Assembly (NCBI GenBank): GCA_963921425.1
Contig: OY992839.1
Location: forward strand, 64,501-128,500
Direction: 5' to 3'
From: Dryas octopetala
Taxonomy: Eukaryota; Streptophyta; Magnoliopsida; Rosales; Rosaceae
DNA: 64,000 nucleotides
In this document: positions 23,818 through 36,131 of the stretch, piece after piece
How the letters are laid out: the number at the start of each line of letters is the position of its first letter
Position numbering within the stretch: position 1 is the stretch's first letter
The notes under the pieces: model-generated
The model's database searches: none
Seen by the model: only the letters and a program-made list of their open reading frames with translations
Told to the model about the DNA's origin: nothing
Translations under genes and position numbers: made by a program

Positions 23818-24983
23818 CTCACTCATGCATGGCCGCAAATCTGGACTAGTCATTGTGCACAGAAATGCAGTGCACATTACTCTAAACAATTCATGCATGT
23901 CTACATCCTCCCAGTCTTCATCTAATAATTCGTGGAATGCTCTTTTCTTCAACAATGGACGGGCCCGCATGCATACACATACAAAAAAATATGCCAAACA
24001 ATTAATCAACCATGTAATTAATGATAGAATTAGAGCATCCAACCCAAAACCAATTGGCAATGGGACCCAAGATTTATAAGCACATATGTTAAGCTCTAGT
24101 TTTCCGATGTGGGACATTACTCCACATTACTCTCAACAATTAAGACTTAAGAAAAGTCATCTCCAAGTGATGGAATCAGAGCTAGCTTAATTATAATTAA
24201 TTTACTTACCCACTCTGTCAAAGTTTTGTCGTCTGGCGGCAGCGATGTTTTGCAGAAGAGTCTCAACAGCAAGACTCCAAAGGATAGGATGTCGAATTTT
24301 ACTAGAGCCATTGATTCAAGGTCTAAATAATCCCGAAGTGAACACCTTTCATTGACAGTTTGACACCAAAATTAACTGCTTAACCCCTCGAGCAATTTCA
24401 AGAGCTATCTTCAATTTATCTTGAAATGTCAATTTCAAGTGTTTACCCCGAGACCCTGCATTTGCTGAACAATTCATAAATAATAATGTATACATAAATA
24501 TATAGCAGAGCATATGACAATTAATCCATTAAGATCAAAGTAATTACCGTAGATATTTGTGTGTAATGAGCCTCTTTTTGTGGAGGAAAAGACCAGAACA
24601 GTAGTATTTTGTCTGTGGTAGTAAGCAGTCAAGGGCAGTATATTTTTGTGGTGCATAGACATGGCTGCTTTCTTTTCTGCTTCAAGAATATTGGCAGTAG
24701 TGGTGGAATCTCCAATAGTAGTACTAGTACTGTATCTCTTTACCATTACCAGCTGGGATTGGGAACTATAAACTGCAGGCAACAATCCCTCATATGCCAA
24801 ATAGGCATGACCCTTTGGATCCTCAACCTGCAGAAGTATCCTTGTCCTGAACCCAAGTGTCATATCTTCAACCGTTTCCCAGCTCAGCTCTAGTGGTAGT
24901 CCTAGCACATTTTCAGCCTCTTTTGAGAGGGCCTCCACTATAACCTTCTGATCCTCACTTTCCACATGTTGCTCATCAGACAT
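23818..24983 (-). pseudogene. Receptor-type protein kinase relic lacking the catalytic core
   Basis: Three fragments resemble a plant receptor-like or pseudokinase domain. Exon 1 (24983-24548) begins MSDEQHVESEDQK and contains an ATP-site-like VMVKRY and an EAEKKAAMSMHHKNILPLTAYY (alpha-C to beta-5) segment. Exon 2 (24455-24210) runs through LTFQDKLKIALEIARGVKQL, then loses frame at an in-frame TGA. In another frame it continues with FDILSFGVLLLRLFCKTSLPPDDKTLTEW, the subdomain IX region. Exon 3 (ending 23818) supplies the C-lobe end with DMHELFRVMCTAFLCT and DLRPCMSEV. The catalytic loop, DFG and activation segment are absent, with a frame break at the deletion point. It could at most make a short kinase-like protein from exon 1. 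The parent family is uncertain. Confidence 0.7.
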
Positions 24984-26552
24984 ACTTCTCTTCTCCTACT
25001 TAATTGCTTCAACTAACTAGCTACAGAATTTTTGGTTGGGTTTTATATGTATATGTACATGTAAAACTTTCTGATATATCCATTATTTTCAAGCAAGTAA
25101 TTAATATTAACAACACAATATGGCTTCCTAGTCATATATCACTAATTAATTAACTAGGCATACATTGCAATACTATGTTTCTGTCAGTTGCGGACTGAGG
25201 TGATCTTTAGCAAAACACCTGCCCTGCAAGAAAATAAATTTTCATATATATCAAGGTAGATATACAGTATTTAATACCACCTTCAACTAGGAAAGACGTA
25301 CGTGACTAACTAGTATATATTCTTTGATCGGACCGATGAATTAACATATGCAGGAGTTGTCTTGTATATAGTTTTTTTTTTTTTTTGGTGCATAGCTTCT
25401 TGTCTTGTATATAGCTTCTTTGATTATTAGCGCTTGTTTCCGGCTCAATAACTTGATGATTTCGAATCTTCTAGCTGCTTGTGTTTTTTGTGTTTATTTT
25501 TGCGTGATTACCCTGCTGTACATATATTGCACGTACCTTCAAGAATGTGTTGCAATGTATTTTTGATTGAATATATAGTGTTTTAGTGTGATGGGAATAA
25601 TTACATCAAAATAAAATTGGATATATGAATCCATATAATAAAATTGGACCTTCCTATTTATAGATTTAATTTTCTTGTTCATGAAGCTTTCCGGTGATCT
25701 CTTCCAAAATTTCGGAGCTAAATCAAAATATAAACGTCGACAAACCAGTGCCAACCGTGTGGACGTTCGCACATGAATGAGTCTATATATATATGCATAA
25801 TCAAGGCGTATAGAATACCAGTAGAAGAAAACAATAAATTACTAATTAGCTAGGGGACAGTTGTTTTCATCATGATCTAATAATATATAATACCTAAAGT
25901 TTAATTGGGAGACAAATTAAAACCCAATACCTTGTGAGAATCAAAAACAAATTGTTGCTACGTGCGTCGGTACTTTTATCTGAATTTATATATGTGGCAG
26001 ATATATAACACAATTTGATTAAAGAAAATTAGGGGCCGGTTAGGGTTGAGGTCGTGAAATTGGGTTTCCTAGAGACAAGTTAGAATTAATATATTATATA
26101 TATGGAACTTCACAACGAAGAAGATATAGAAATATGTATATGAATCCATATAATAAATGAAAGTATACAATTGATTATACATATGAATTAAGTGTTATGG
26201 GCCTATGCATGGCATGTATACATCAGGTGGTCCAAGCTAGAACTAAATGTGGTCGGTAAATATGGTTTACTAAATTTGGTCATTGTGTGAATGACATTAC
26301 TCCATCGATCATTCACCTATCGCCTACTGCATGATTGATGATTCTACAAACAAGTAAACAACCATGGAACTCCCTTCTTTTCTAAATAGATGGGGATCCA
26401 TCCGAATTGAACAAAGCATTTGCATAAGATCTTGAATCAAGATGTTTAATTTAATTTGTTGATTTTTCTTTAATTTAATTAGAAATTCATGAATCGATGG
26501 AAATTACTTAAATCTTGTACACAGAGGATGATATAATATGTATGTTAACATG
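24984..26552. other. Spacer between kinase relic and polygalacturonase
   Basis: AT-rich, with many ATATAT runs. The only frame over 70 codons (25539-25772) shows no motif. It includes the 3' flank of the polygalacturonase gene. No gene or element was recognised. Confidence 0.5.
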
Positions 26553-28482
26553 TTAATGGCAGGCTGGGGCTGGTGGATTCTGTACACCCTTGGGTGCAAT
26601 CTTTGCATTCGAACATTCAGCTATAATGTCTGCGTTTTTGGTACTTTCGCCGCTGTAGGCTAAATTAATGTCCGCCAACTCAATCCCATCGCAAGGGTTT
26701 AGACGACTGCATAGCAAAGACACGGCGACGTTTCTCTGTGAGGTGCCCCTAATGTTTCTGAAATGAACATCACTAATCTTCCACTTTGATGGCTTCGAAT
26801 CAGTAGCCTGCACCAAACAAAAATAAATAAATTAATTGAAGATTAATTAATTAAGGTGTATATATAGGTAGCTAGAATATATGAATTAATCAATGAATTA
26901 ACTAATTACTTACCTTATCCTTTTTGTTTCCATAGTGCTGATCTATGACAATGGGATTTTTGACATTGTCCATGACAATGTCTTCGTAGATAATTGCAGT
27001 AGCTTTTCCTGGATTTTTGCCCTCCCAAGTTTTGATTCGAGCACCATTGGTGGTGTTTCTGAAGGTGCAGTTGGTGACAACAACCCCACTCACGCTCTCT
27101 TCGTCATCGTACTTCCCAAGACTCCCAATACTGCATGCATGCAAGCATATATATTAATTAACTAGTTACTTAAGTGGCCAAAAAAAAAAAAAGTGACACA
27201 AAAGTAAGCAAGTACGTAGGTGGGTGTGGCTTGTACGTACCTGATGCCATGCCCTGGGCCACAAGTAACGTTATGGACGGTGATATTTTGGGTGCCTTGG
27301 CCTATGGAAACGCAGTCATCACCGGTTCCGATAAGGCTGTTAATGACTTGAACATGAGTTGAACTGCTTATATGGATGCCATCTGTGTTAGGGCTCTCGC
27401 CCGGAGCATTAATGTGTATGTTGTTGAACGTTATGTTGTTGCAGTCATATACGTGGGCATGGAAGAATTTGCTATTCAACGAGGTGATGCCCTCAACGAT
27501 GGTGTTGTTCACTTTGGTGAATTTAAGTGACTGCATGCATCCATCCAATTACGTACAAAGCTAGGTTAATTAACTTGGATCGAATATATATATATATAGA
27601 TTTTATAAACTTAAACTCTTAATTAGCTAGCTAGCTCGATCGGGCTTACAGATGGGGACTGAGGGCAATCGGGTTTGTCCTTGCATTCGATTTTGCCTTT
27701 CCATGAAGACTCGCCTTGGCCATCAAAAACTCCGTCACCGGTGAGGATTAGACCATCAATGATCTCAAAAGAAAACCATTCGGGAGACGCATATAGACTG
27801 AGATCGGTGGAGGCTTTAAGAGTTCCTTGAACTTCAACAATGATTGGCTCTTTTGAGCTGTTGCATGGCCCTTGAAATACCACAGGCCCTGTCAAAAACG
27901 TCCCTTTTGGAATCACAACCTTTGCTGGACCCGAGTAGTTTCCTCTACATGCGGCTACCCATGTCTGAATGAATGCCTGCCCGCACCATCAAATTGTTAC
28001 ATATGTATACATGAAAATCGAAATTGGAATTGAAATGTCATCAAACTCACTGAATCATTATCCTCGATTGGGTTGCTGTCTGTTGAAGTTGAATCCACCT
28101 TCTCATCGTCATCATCTGTTGACCAGGGGACTAACTTGCTACTATCGAGTGCAAAACCACCACCGGGCAGCGGAGTACCGCCACCGGGCAGCACCGGTAA
28201 AATGTTATTATCACTCTCGCCATTCTTTTCATCCTTGTTGGCCTCATCTGGTTTCTTCATCTGCTCTTCAGTCTTAGCACCAAAGGCTGTGACATCAAAA
28301 ATTTTCCTTTTAACGGTGTCCTGAGTAAGGCTACGACGGCCGGCACCAGCCTTAAAAAGATGTCCACGGGATGCACCATGGGCCACGCAACAGGAAAGCA
28401 TAGCGAAGCCGATAAGGATAACAATTTTGGCATCAAATCTCCTTGCAATGGCCATATTTGGCGACCTCAATCCCATAGACAT
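26553..28482 (-). CDS. Polygalacturonase (GH28), exopolygalacturonase-like, with acidic insertion
   Basis: Pectin-degrading glycoside hydrolase family 28 enzyme acting in the cell wall; it hydrolyses alpha-1,4-galacturonan. Five exons: 28482-28051, 27976-27650, 27530-27241, 27130-26914 and 26807-26553, 506 aa. A hydrophobic stretch (about 19-36, IVILIGFAMLSCCVAHGA) is the signal segment. All four GH28 signatures are present: NTD (301-303), GTGDDC with the Asp pair at 324-325, GHG (346-348) and RIK (381-383). Enzyme activity is therefore expected. Odd feature: after FDVTAFGAK (62-70) the chain leaves the family pattern for about 68 residues rich in Asp, Glu, Lys and Ser, including two PGGG motifs and a DDDDE run, before resuming at DNDSAFIQTW. 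Plant members are usually about 390-480 aa, so the insertion accounts for the excess. Endo versus exo mode cannot be decided from sequence alone. Confidence 0.92.
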
Positions 28483-28547
28483 CCTTCTATGTACAGATTT
28501 ATGTTTTTAAACTTTTTTTAAAGATGAATAGGCTATTGGGCATGCCT

Positions 28548-28555
28548 CTTTATAT
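28548..28555 (-). promoter_or_regulatory. TATA box of the polygalacturonase gene
   Basis: ATATAAAG on the minus strand lies 65 bases upstream of the ATG, followed on that strand by a short leader. Confidence 0.55.
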
Positions 28556-29400
28556 CCTTTTTTTGGAATATCTATTTTTAGAATAATTAAGCTCCAACCG
28601 GAAAATTAAATCTACCTTTATATTCTTCTTTTCAATACTCAATCTATGTTTAGTAATGTCCCCGGCCATATTTAGCCATGTAACCTCTCTAAAATAGTAA
28701 ACAATGAAACCTATCTAAATTTGGTTGTTTAGTTATTCCCTATACTAGTTCTCACTTATTAAAAGGAAAACTCCGAGACTCCCGGTTTGCAATGCAACTA
28801 CACATCCCACAAATTAATTAGAGCTTCTTGTTTTTTCACGGGCCAGCTCAATTAAAGCTGACCTAAAATTATGAATAAATGGATCTTTTGGACTTGCCCT
28901 GGGTTGAAAACATGGCAATACTTGGGCCAAATAGACAAGGTCTACTTGACTGGCCCAATTGAGGCCTACTTCCTTTCCACAAATTAAAAGCAGTGTTATG
29001 TTTTTGTATAGATAATTATTCATAATTTACCCAGGCATTATTGGTCGTTGGCTAGCTTAATTTACTCAGTTCAAAAACTCGGTGTCAAATATACCTTAGA
29101 ATATTCTTTTAACGTACTATTTGACATATATATATATGGATGAGAACTTTCTGGCCAATTGGATATATATAGTCCATACGCATATAATTTAGTATCAACT
29201 ACCAGTCTACCTAAGCGAAAGTGATATTCATCGTTTCAGCTGGAGCCTGGAAATTAATCATGATGTGATCTTGAATTTACAAATAACAAATTCAAATGTT
29301 AAAAGCACCTTAGTGATTTTCGTTCAAGTTGCACACGTATATATGTGAAAGAAAATATAAACCAACGTGGAGTGAAAGAAATTTGAGTTAAAGCACAGTA
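28556..29400. other. Upstream region of polygalacturonase
   Basis: AT-rich non-coding sequence up to the CACTA-like terminus. The 69-codon frame at 28814-29023 has no motif. Confidence 0.5.
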
Positions 29401-31020
29401 CACTACAAGAAAAACATGTTTGGGCGACAAACATATATTCGTCGCCCAAAGCAATTTAGGGCGACGAACAAGAACATTTGTCGCTCAATGTCATAAAGGT
29501 TTGGGCGACGAACATATCCGTCGCCCAAAGAAGGTTTGGGCGACGAATAACACATTCCTCGCCCAAAGTAACTTTGGGCGACGAACTCATCTCGTCGCCT
29601 AAACATACGCGACAAACAATTAATTGAGAAATACATTGGGCGAGGAATATACATGTTCGTCGCCCAAAGTGTCTTTGGGCGAGGAAAACGTAAATTTGTC
29701 GCCCAAACATACTTTGGGTGACAAAATATTTCGTCGCCCAAACTCATTTTGGGCATATTCCTCGCCCAAAGACTCTTTGGGTGACGAAATTATGTTCGTC
29801 GCCCAAAGGGTCATCCTGTTTTGTAATAATGGTTTGGGCGAAGAACTTCACATTTCGTCGCCCAAGATAACTTTGGGCGACGAAATTTGTAGTTCCTCGC
29901 CCAAAGTAAGAATACTTTTTTGTTTACCATTTTATATATGTAATAGCATACGATACGATTGTATTTCCAAAGATCATAACCATTCATTTTTTAATTCCCC
30001 ACTCAAGGATCATCCATGCAAAAAATTAGCTCAATCGGAGATGTAGAAGTTAGGTAATGGTGGTTGAACTTATGAACGATTGTAAATTTTCTAATACGAA
30101 TCAAAGTATGAGATGAATTCCGATTTAGCCGATTTTTTGCAGGGTTGATCTTCCAGTATAAACGAATAGAATGAACGGTTCCGATCGTTGAAATCACATT
30201 GTAGTCTTCACAAATTGTTGAATCGCCAAAATTTCTACCCAAAAGTTAATATAATTATACTCTTCAAGTGTATTTGTATGTAGAAGATCACTTTTGTATT
30301 GTGTTTTTAACGATCCGAACCGATCATTCCTTAGTGCCTCACTCAAAGATCATCCATGCAAAAAATTAACTCAATTGGAGATGTAGAAGTTAGGTTTAGC
30401 ATTTAGGATGTATGAACGATCTTGATTCTTATAATAATAATCGAACGGGTAGATGAACTCCGATTGAGCCGATTTTTTCCAAGGTTGATCTTTGAGTATG
30501 AACATATATGAAGAATGGCTCTGATTGTGATAATCACGTTGTGGTCTTCACAATTATTGAAGCTACAAGGTTTTAACGAAAGAGTTGATATAATTTTATT
30601 CTTCAAATGCAAAAACCACTGATTTATATGTAGAACCTTATATGTCGATTGTGTTTTTAACGATCTGAACCGTTCATTTATTAGTTTGTCACTCAAAGAT
30701 CATTCCTTTAAAATATTAGGTCAATTAGAGATCTAGAAGTTTGGTATTGGAGCTCGAACGTATGAACGATCATGGTTCATAAAAAAATTCAACTTTGGGC
30801 GACGAAATGTAGCTTTGGGCGACGAACAGTGCGTCGCCCAAAGTCTGAAATTATGGCGGGATAAAACGGTGCCCTAAAGTCAACGACTTTAGGCGATGAA
30901 GTATCTTTGGGCGACGAACATGAATTCGTCGCCCAAAGTAACTTTGGGCGACGAACGTGTTAATTCCTCGCCTAAAGTCACTTTGGGCGACGAATTCATG
31001 TTCGTCGCCTAAAATCTTTA
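29401..31020. mobile_element. CACTA-like transposon end with dense subterminal repeats
   Basis: The sequence begins CACTACAAGAAAAA, the classic terminus of plant CACTA (En/Spm) elements, preceded by GTA as a possible 3-bp target copy. From 29420 to 29910 and again from 30790 to 31015 the motif TTTGGGCGACGAA recurs in both orientations, more than twenty times with small changes (GAGGAA, GACAAA, GCCTAAA). CACTA elements carry such short subterminal motifs as binding sites for their own transposase accessory protein. Between the two arrays lie three tandem units. No matching opposite terminus was found in the window and no transposase frame belongs clearly to it, so the element is partial or is interrupted by the Athila insertion. 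Confidence 0.75.
29973..30785. repeat. Three diverged tandem units of about 345 bp within the CACTA-like end
   Basis: Units begin near 29973, 30311 and 30661 with GATC(A/C/T)(T/G)AACC(A/G)(T/A)TCATT. Each continues with CACTCAA(A/G)GATCAT, TCAATTGGAGAT, AGAAGTT(A/T)GG and (A/G)TATGAACGATC. The third is cut short by the second GGGCGACGAA array. No coding potential is evident. Confidence 0.75.
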
Positions 31021-31301
31021 AGTTTAACCCATTTCTGGGTTCACTTCAGTCACTCTCTCTCACTCACTCCCTTGCCCTCGCAGCGCGCAGTCGCTCCTCC
31101 TTCCCTCAGCTCTCACTCCCTCTCAGCGCGCCGGCCACTCCCTCCTCCTCGTCCTTCCCTCCTCCTCCCTCCTCCTCCTCCCTCCTTCCCCGAAACCCAA
31201 ACCCCCCCCCCCATCGGCAACCCACCCCTCTACCGAAACCCACCCCCCCCATCGGAGACCCACCCCCCCTCCCCTGAAAATCCACCCTCGCCGAAACCCA
31301 C
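31021..31301. other. GC-rich CT/CCACCC leader of the interrupted element
   Basis: A CT-rich then CCCACC-rich low-complexity stretch that continues, after the Athila insertion, at 42921. Frames on either strand here are composition artefacts. Confidence 0.6.
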
Positions 31302-32832
31302 TGGTGAATTTCCTGCAAGTATACAGGGTGGATGTAATATAGTATATGGAAAAAAAAAGGTTGTCGTACCCACGAGGATTTTTAATTTAATTCAAAAACT
31401 TAAATTCCTTATTTAGATCTAATAAAAATAAATACAACTTGAAAATTAAAAATGACTTTGAGAAGATTATTGTGACGATTTATGATGAGAGCAAATGAAA
31501 ATGCAACAATTAAAAACAAGGATCAAGAACAATAAGTAAACTAATGAAAATAGAAGATTATGGTTTAACAGTCAATTGGAAGAACTAGGGATTCGGAATC
31601 AACCACAAGCAATCCAGTTTAGGTTTTAATACATTCAACAAATTCTTTGAATTCTTTAGATGATAATTCTCGTATCTAAGTTCCTCTCAGACACTTAGAC
31701 CACAGTTTTCCTTAAGTGCATGATTCTTTCCTTCTCAGGCAAAGGTCGTATACCCTAACATGCAATTTATCCTTCTCAGGCACAAATTTAACAAATAGGA
31801 TTCATTACGCTCTAGAAAACAAGAGAACCAAGCAAATCATTATTCTCTCTCGAGCAACAATGTAATTTACCACACTCAACCACAAGAAGCTAATTCAAAT
31901 TATATTGCCTCTCGGCCTCAAATTCAACTTCAAATTTACTAGATGCAAAGCCCTAAGGTGCGCAGTCAAAGAACTTAACAAATAGCAACAATTAAAACAG
32001 TGATTAAGCATTCATCTAAAGAAACTAAAAATTCATTAAATAAATATTAAAAACCATAAACATTCATGCTAGGGCATCATCCTATCCCTAGAAAAAGAGT
32101 TTAGTTGCTCATGTTTAAAGAAAACATAATTAAAAACCTAGAAAGCATTAAAAACTTATGAACTATGACGACGGATGGAAGAAAACAATGATGGCAGCCA
32201 CTTCTTGTCTCTCCTTCTTCCCAAAAAAAGAACCCCTAAAGATGATGATCTCCTTCCTTTAAATAAGAAATAAATCATTTTCTTCTTTGGTAAAGACTTT
32301 CCTTGTTGGACTTGGATTATTCTTATGATGAGTTGTCATTGATGGTTTGGCACCCAAAATCCCAACAAAAATAGGATTAGACCTTAAATAATAAACCTGG
32401 ATTCCTCTAGATACTTCCCAAATACACATAACATCAATTGGGTTCCAAGAAAGAAATCTAAAAAGAATTACTTTGCATTTTCGCACAAAATTTTCTGCCT
32501 GAATTGCCTTCAGTCAAATAGCCATAACCTCTCCTAGAAAAATGAAAATCACGAACCGTAAAATTCCTCGGAAAGCTAACATCCGTATCTTTCCAACGGT
32601 ATAAGGCACGACATCTGGTTTGTTCCGAGAAAGTGCAGTTTATTCCGCGAAGTTGACTGATCTGCCCAGTAATTTCTACTCTGAAAATATTCCATTTTGC
32701 TTTGTTTTCTCCCCTTTACTCTTCAAACCTATAAAAATATAAAACTAAATTAAAACGAACTAAAAACACCCTAAAACATAACAATAATCCAAGAACAAGA
32801 GTATAAAAGTATATGAAATAATGGTCAGATCA
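31302..32832 (-). repeat. 3' LTR of the Athila-type element
   Basis: Direct copy of 41390-42920 with equal length and about ten substitutions (for example near 31668, 32034, 32205 and 32417). The ends are TG...CA in sense orientation. Confidence 0.95.
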
Positions 32833-32866
32833 AACACCCTCAAACTTGAACTTTGCTTGTCCTCAA
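32833..32866 (-). other. Polypurine tract region next to the 3' LTR
   Basis: On the sense strand, GTTCAAGTTTGAGGGTGTT directly abuts the 3' LTR. This is the expected place for the plus-strand primer. It is A/G-rich but not pure purine. Confidence 0.6.
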
Positions 32867-34688
32867 GCAACAAAACAAAATAAAAACAGAAATTAAAGAC
32901 ACAAACACACCAAGAATAAACCATAAAAAGTCCTAAACCTTCCAATAATTACCTCAGAGAACTAAAGTGCAGCATTAGAGTATCAAAGGTTCATAAAACA
33001 TTAAAACAGGTCCATCAGAACTCTTAATCACGTGTAGACAAAGTTCATATCAATCATGCTCAAATATAGTGTAAAATAGTCATGAGATCATGCAGAACTT
33101 CAATATCCAAATAAACATGTAAGAATTAGTTTTAACTCCAAAATCTCACCAAGACATACACTCACAATGAAGCACACAGATTTTCTAGCTAGTCCATAAC
33201 TTTTCACTCATGTTTATGTGAGAAGAATTATGTAAATGACAACAAATAGCTCACATAAATTTATTATAAAAGAAAGCTCTTTTTCTGAAAATAACATGAT
33301 CTCAATAAAAGATAGGAAATTGCTTCCATATGCTCCCTTCTTTACCTTATCTCCACAGATCAAATTCACATAATCTCTAAGATCAAAAGGTCTTTACTCA
33401 TGGTTGTAATGGGGCTTGGGGGTAAGGGCAAAAGAAAGAAAGGATAAGGATATCACAAAGATTCTATGAAAATTAGTAGAGCAAATGATGATCACAAGGG
33501 AATTAGCAGAGAACGCATGATCAGGGTAAGTTGGAAAATACTTCAAAACTAGAGGTTGCATAAGAATTCAAATTTTCCAAACCCAAAATCAATTCTAATG
33601 CCAACAATTCTTAGGTCCAGATGACCATTTATGCTGAGGTGAAAACAAAAGAAGAATAATGGTATCTGAATATTGATCAATGCCATGTACTAAAGATTTC
33701 AAGACCTGATGGGATCAAGGCTGTATCTACAATTCATTCATTTATTTTCGAATTTTTTTTTTTTTGTTTTTTTGTTTTTTTGGTAGCCCCTCCAACCTTA
33801 TTCTTCTCAACAAAACATACTACTCTCAACCCATCATGTCGTCAACCATCAAAAGTGCTCTTTTTTTTATAACAAAAGATAAGCAACCAAATCGCTATAA
33901 AATTATCAATATAATTAATGCAACTGTCACAAAGATCAGATATTCAGAGTAACATAAGATTTGTGTACTCAAATATGTCCAAGACACAATTTCCCTGACT
34001 TTCTAACACCTTCCAGCCCCCAAATTTTTCTTTGAACTGCTACCTGCTGACTGAGAACTAATCTGAACCATTAATAATCATGCATTCCCTTACAGCAATT
34101 TTTCTCTACTAATCTCATAAAATAGGGTAAGGATATGTGTTTAAGTTCAGGGCTGAGGATGATGTGGTTTCATGAAAGAAACGGCTTATTTAGGCACAAA
34201 GGGCTATCTAAAGGATAATATGTTAAGGACACAAGCTTGTTTGGTCATAGTGGTTAATCCTACATGCCTTAATCACTTCCTAAAGATCATGCAAATTAAT
34301 TCAAAGTCTCAAGAGGCATTGAAGGAAGTTCTAGAGTTACAATTCAAGAATGAGATCGACCATAAAAATACAAGAGAAAGAAAGATGATGAAACAATAAA
34401 TATCACTCTCAAAGATAAGCAACTAGGCTCAATACTCACAGGGGTTATACAAGTCCAACTTAGTTCTCACATAGTTTTTCAGATATTAAAAGTTCCACAC
34501 CAACCTAGGCTACGTACAATGAGAATTTAAGCATGATGAAAAACTACAAATTAAGATCTAGACCCAAATCAATGCTCAATGTTCCCTCTAGCTCTTGCAG
34601 ATCAAGTTCCTATTCCCATCATTGGATTTGGAAGGCAACTAAACACACAAAAACGATTTTTTTTTTTTTTTCAAATAGAAATTAAAAG

Positions 34689-34727
34689 ACACCCCCCCAA
34701 ACTTGAATAGAACATTGTCCCCAATGT
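34689..34727 (-). other. Second, internal polypurine-like block
   Basis: Sense strand reads TTGGGGACAATGTT, then TTCAAGTTTGGGGGGGTGT. It resembles TTGAGGACAAGCAAAGTT and TTCAAGTTTGAGGGTGT next to the 3' LTR, 1.85 kb further on. Confidence 0.65.
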
Positions 34728-34973
34728 TAAAAGATTGAAAACAACATGCAAGGAATCAAATAAATAAGGGAGGAACAAATAGACACAGTAAAGAAGAGAA
34801 AATATATATGTGCAGATCAAGGAAATTAAGTTTAGAGCTCCCTGGGTATTAGAAGTCATGGTTGGCAGCAGTGCATGAATACGAAGGTCAAGCTCTCATC
34901 TCATCCATCCCAAAACTTGGGTTGCCTCCCAAGAAGCGCTGAATTTATAGTCGTCAGCCTGACTCAGCAACAC

Positions 34974-36110
34974 TCACATAATTGAAGGGACACTGAGGTA
35001 CACGACCTCAATGGCTTGAGTTCGTTCCTCTAGTGTGTTGACATGCTCCAAATATGGTTTCAAACGATGGCCGTTCACTTTAATTACGGAGCCATCAGTC
35101 ATGTTTTTGATTTCGACCGCTCCGTGAGGAAATACTTGAACAACTAGAAAAGGCCCAGACCATCTTGAACGAAGTTTGCCCGGAAATAGTCGAAGCCGCG
35201 AGTTAAATAATAAGACTTTCTGATTTGGCTCAAAACGCTTCAGAATTAATGCTTTGTCATGAGCAATCTTGGTTTTCTCTTTATAAATCTTTGCATTCTC
35301 ATAAGCTTCATTCCTCAATTCATCTAACTCATTCAATTGAAACTTCCTTGCTGTCCCAGCCTTGTTAATGTCGAAATTTAGTTTCTTGAGAGCCCAATAT
35401 GCACGATGTTCCAACTCCACTGGAAGATGACAGGCTTTCCCAAAGACTAGCCTATAGGGAGACATGCCTAGGGGAGTCTTGAAAGTTGTCCTATAAGCCC
35501 AACACGCATCACTCACCTTTAAAGCCCAATCTTTGCGGTTTTGATTCACTGTTTTCTCCAGAATTTGTTTGATTTCCCTGTTTGACACTTCAACTTGTCC
35601 GCTAGTCTGCGGATGGTAGGGAGTAGCGACCTTATGAGTGATGTTATACTTCTTCATGATAGCCTCGAAAGGCTTATTAATAAAGTGGGAACCTCCGTCA
35701 CTAATGATAGCACGAGGTGTACCAAAACGGGTAAAGATGTGCTCTTTCAAGAAATTTAACACAACCTTGTGATCATTGGTCCTTGTCGCCAACGCCTCCA
35801 CCCATTTAGAAACATAATCCACAGCAACAATAATGTAGAGATAACCATGAGATACTGGAAATGGCCCCATAAAGTCAATACCCCAAACATCGAACAATTC
35901 AACCTCTAAAATATTCTGTAAAGGCATCTGTGATCTGAAGGATAAATTGCCCGTTCGTTGGCACCTATCACATGTTATAACAAAAGCATATGCGTCCTTA
36001 AATAGAGTAGGCCAATAAAATCCACTTTGCAATACCTTTAGAGCTGTCTTCTTTGCACCAAAATGACCTCCGCAAGCATATGAATGACAAAACGTCAAGA
36101 TGCTTTGCAC
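34974..36110 (-). CDS. Athila-type integrase segment of pol
   Basis: Frame of 378 residues, open from just after an in-frame TGA (36134-36132) to its own stop. It carries the end of an HHCC zinc-binding region (His in GGHFGAKK, then CDRCQ) and the DDE core: Asp in WGIDFMGPF, Asp in SDGGSHF and Glu in [11 protein letters not shown]. The C-terminal part ends in a basic, beta-rich DNA-binding region ([13 protein letters not shown]). No chromodomain is present, as expected for Athila. It would insert the cDNA copy into the genome. The frame is the same as that of the upstream pol segment; only the stop separates them. Confidence 0.9.
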   Translation of the reverse strand: MQSILTFCHSYACGGHFGAKKTALKVLQSGFYWPTLFKDAYAFVITCDRCQRTGNLSFRSQMPLQNILEVELFDVWGIDFMGPFPVSHGYLYIIVAVDYVSKWVEALATRTNDHKVVLNFLKEHIFTRFGTPRAIISDGGSHFINKPFEAIMKKYNITHKVATPYHPQTSGQVEVSNREIKQILEKTVNQNRKDWALKVSDACWAYRTTFKTPLGMSPYRLVFGKACHLPVELEHRAYWALKKLNFDINKAGTARKFQLNELDELRNEAYENAKIYKEKTKIAHDKALILKRFEPNQKVLLFNSRLRLFPGKLRSRWSGPFLVVQVFPHGAVEIKNMTDGSVIKVNGHRLKPYLEHVNTLEERTQAIEVVYLSVPSIM

Positions 36111-36131
36111 TTCACTTTGAGGAACACAGCG

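Larger units (their letters stand above)
32833..34973 (-). other. Long 3' non-coding region of the Athila-type element
   Basis: 2.1 kb between the integrase stop and the 3' LTR. In other Athila elements an envelope-like frame may lie here. The longest frame is about 75 codons, so no such gene remains or was present. A second polypurine-like block lies near its start at 34689-34727. Confidence 0.7.

Noticed and set aside
29403..30046. Several 60-140 codon frames on both strands with repeated LGDE and RRPK-like words
   Set aside because: They are translations of the GGGCGACGAA motif array in different frames, with no start context or domain.
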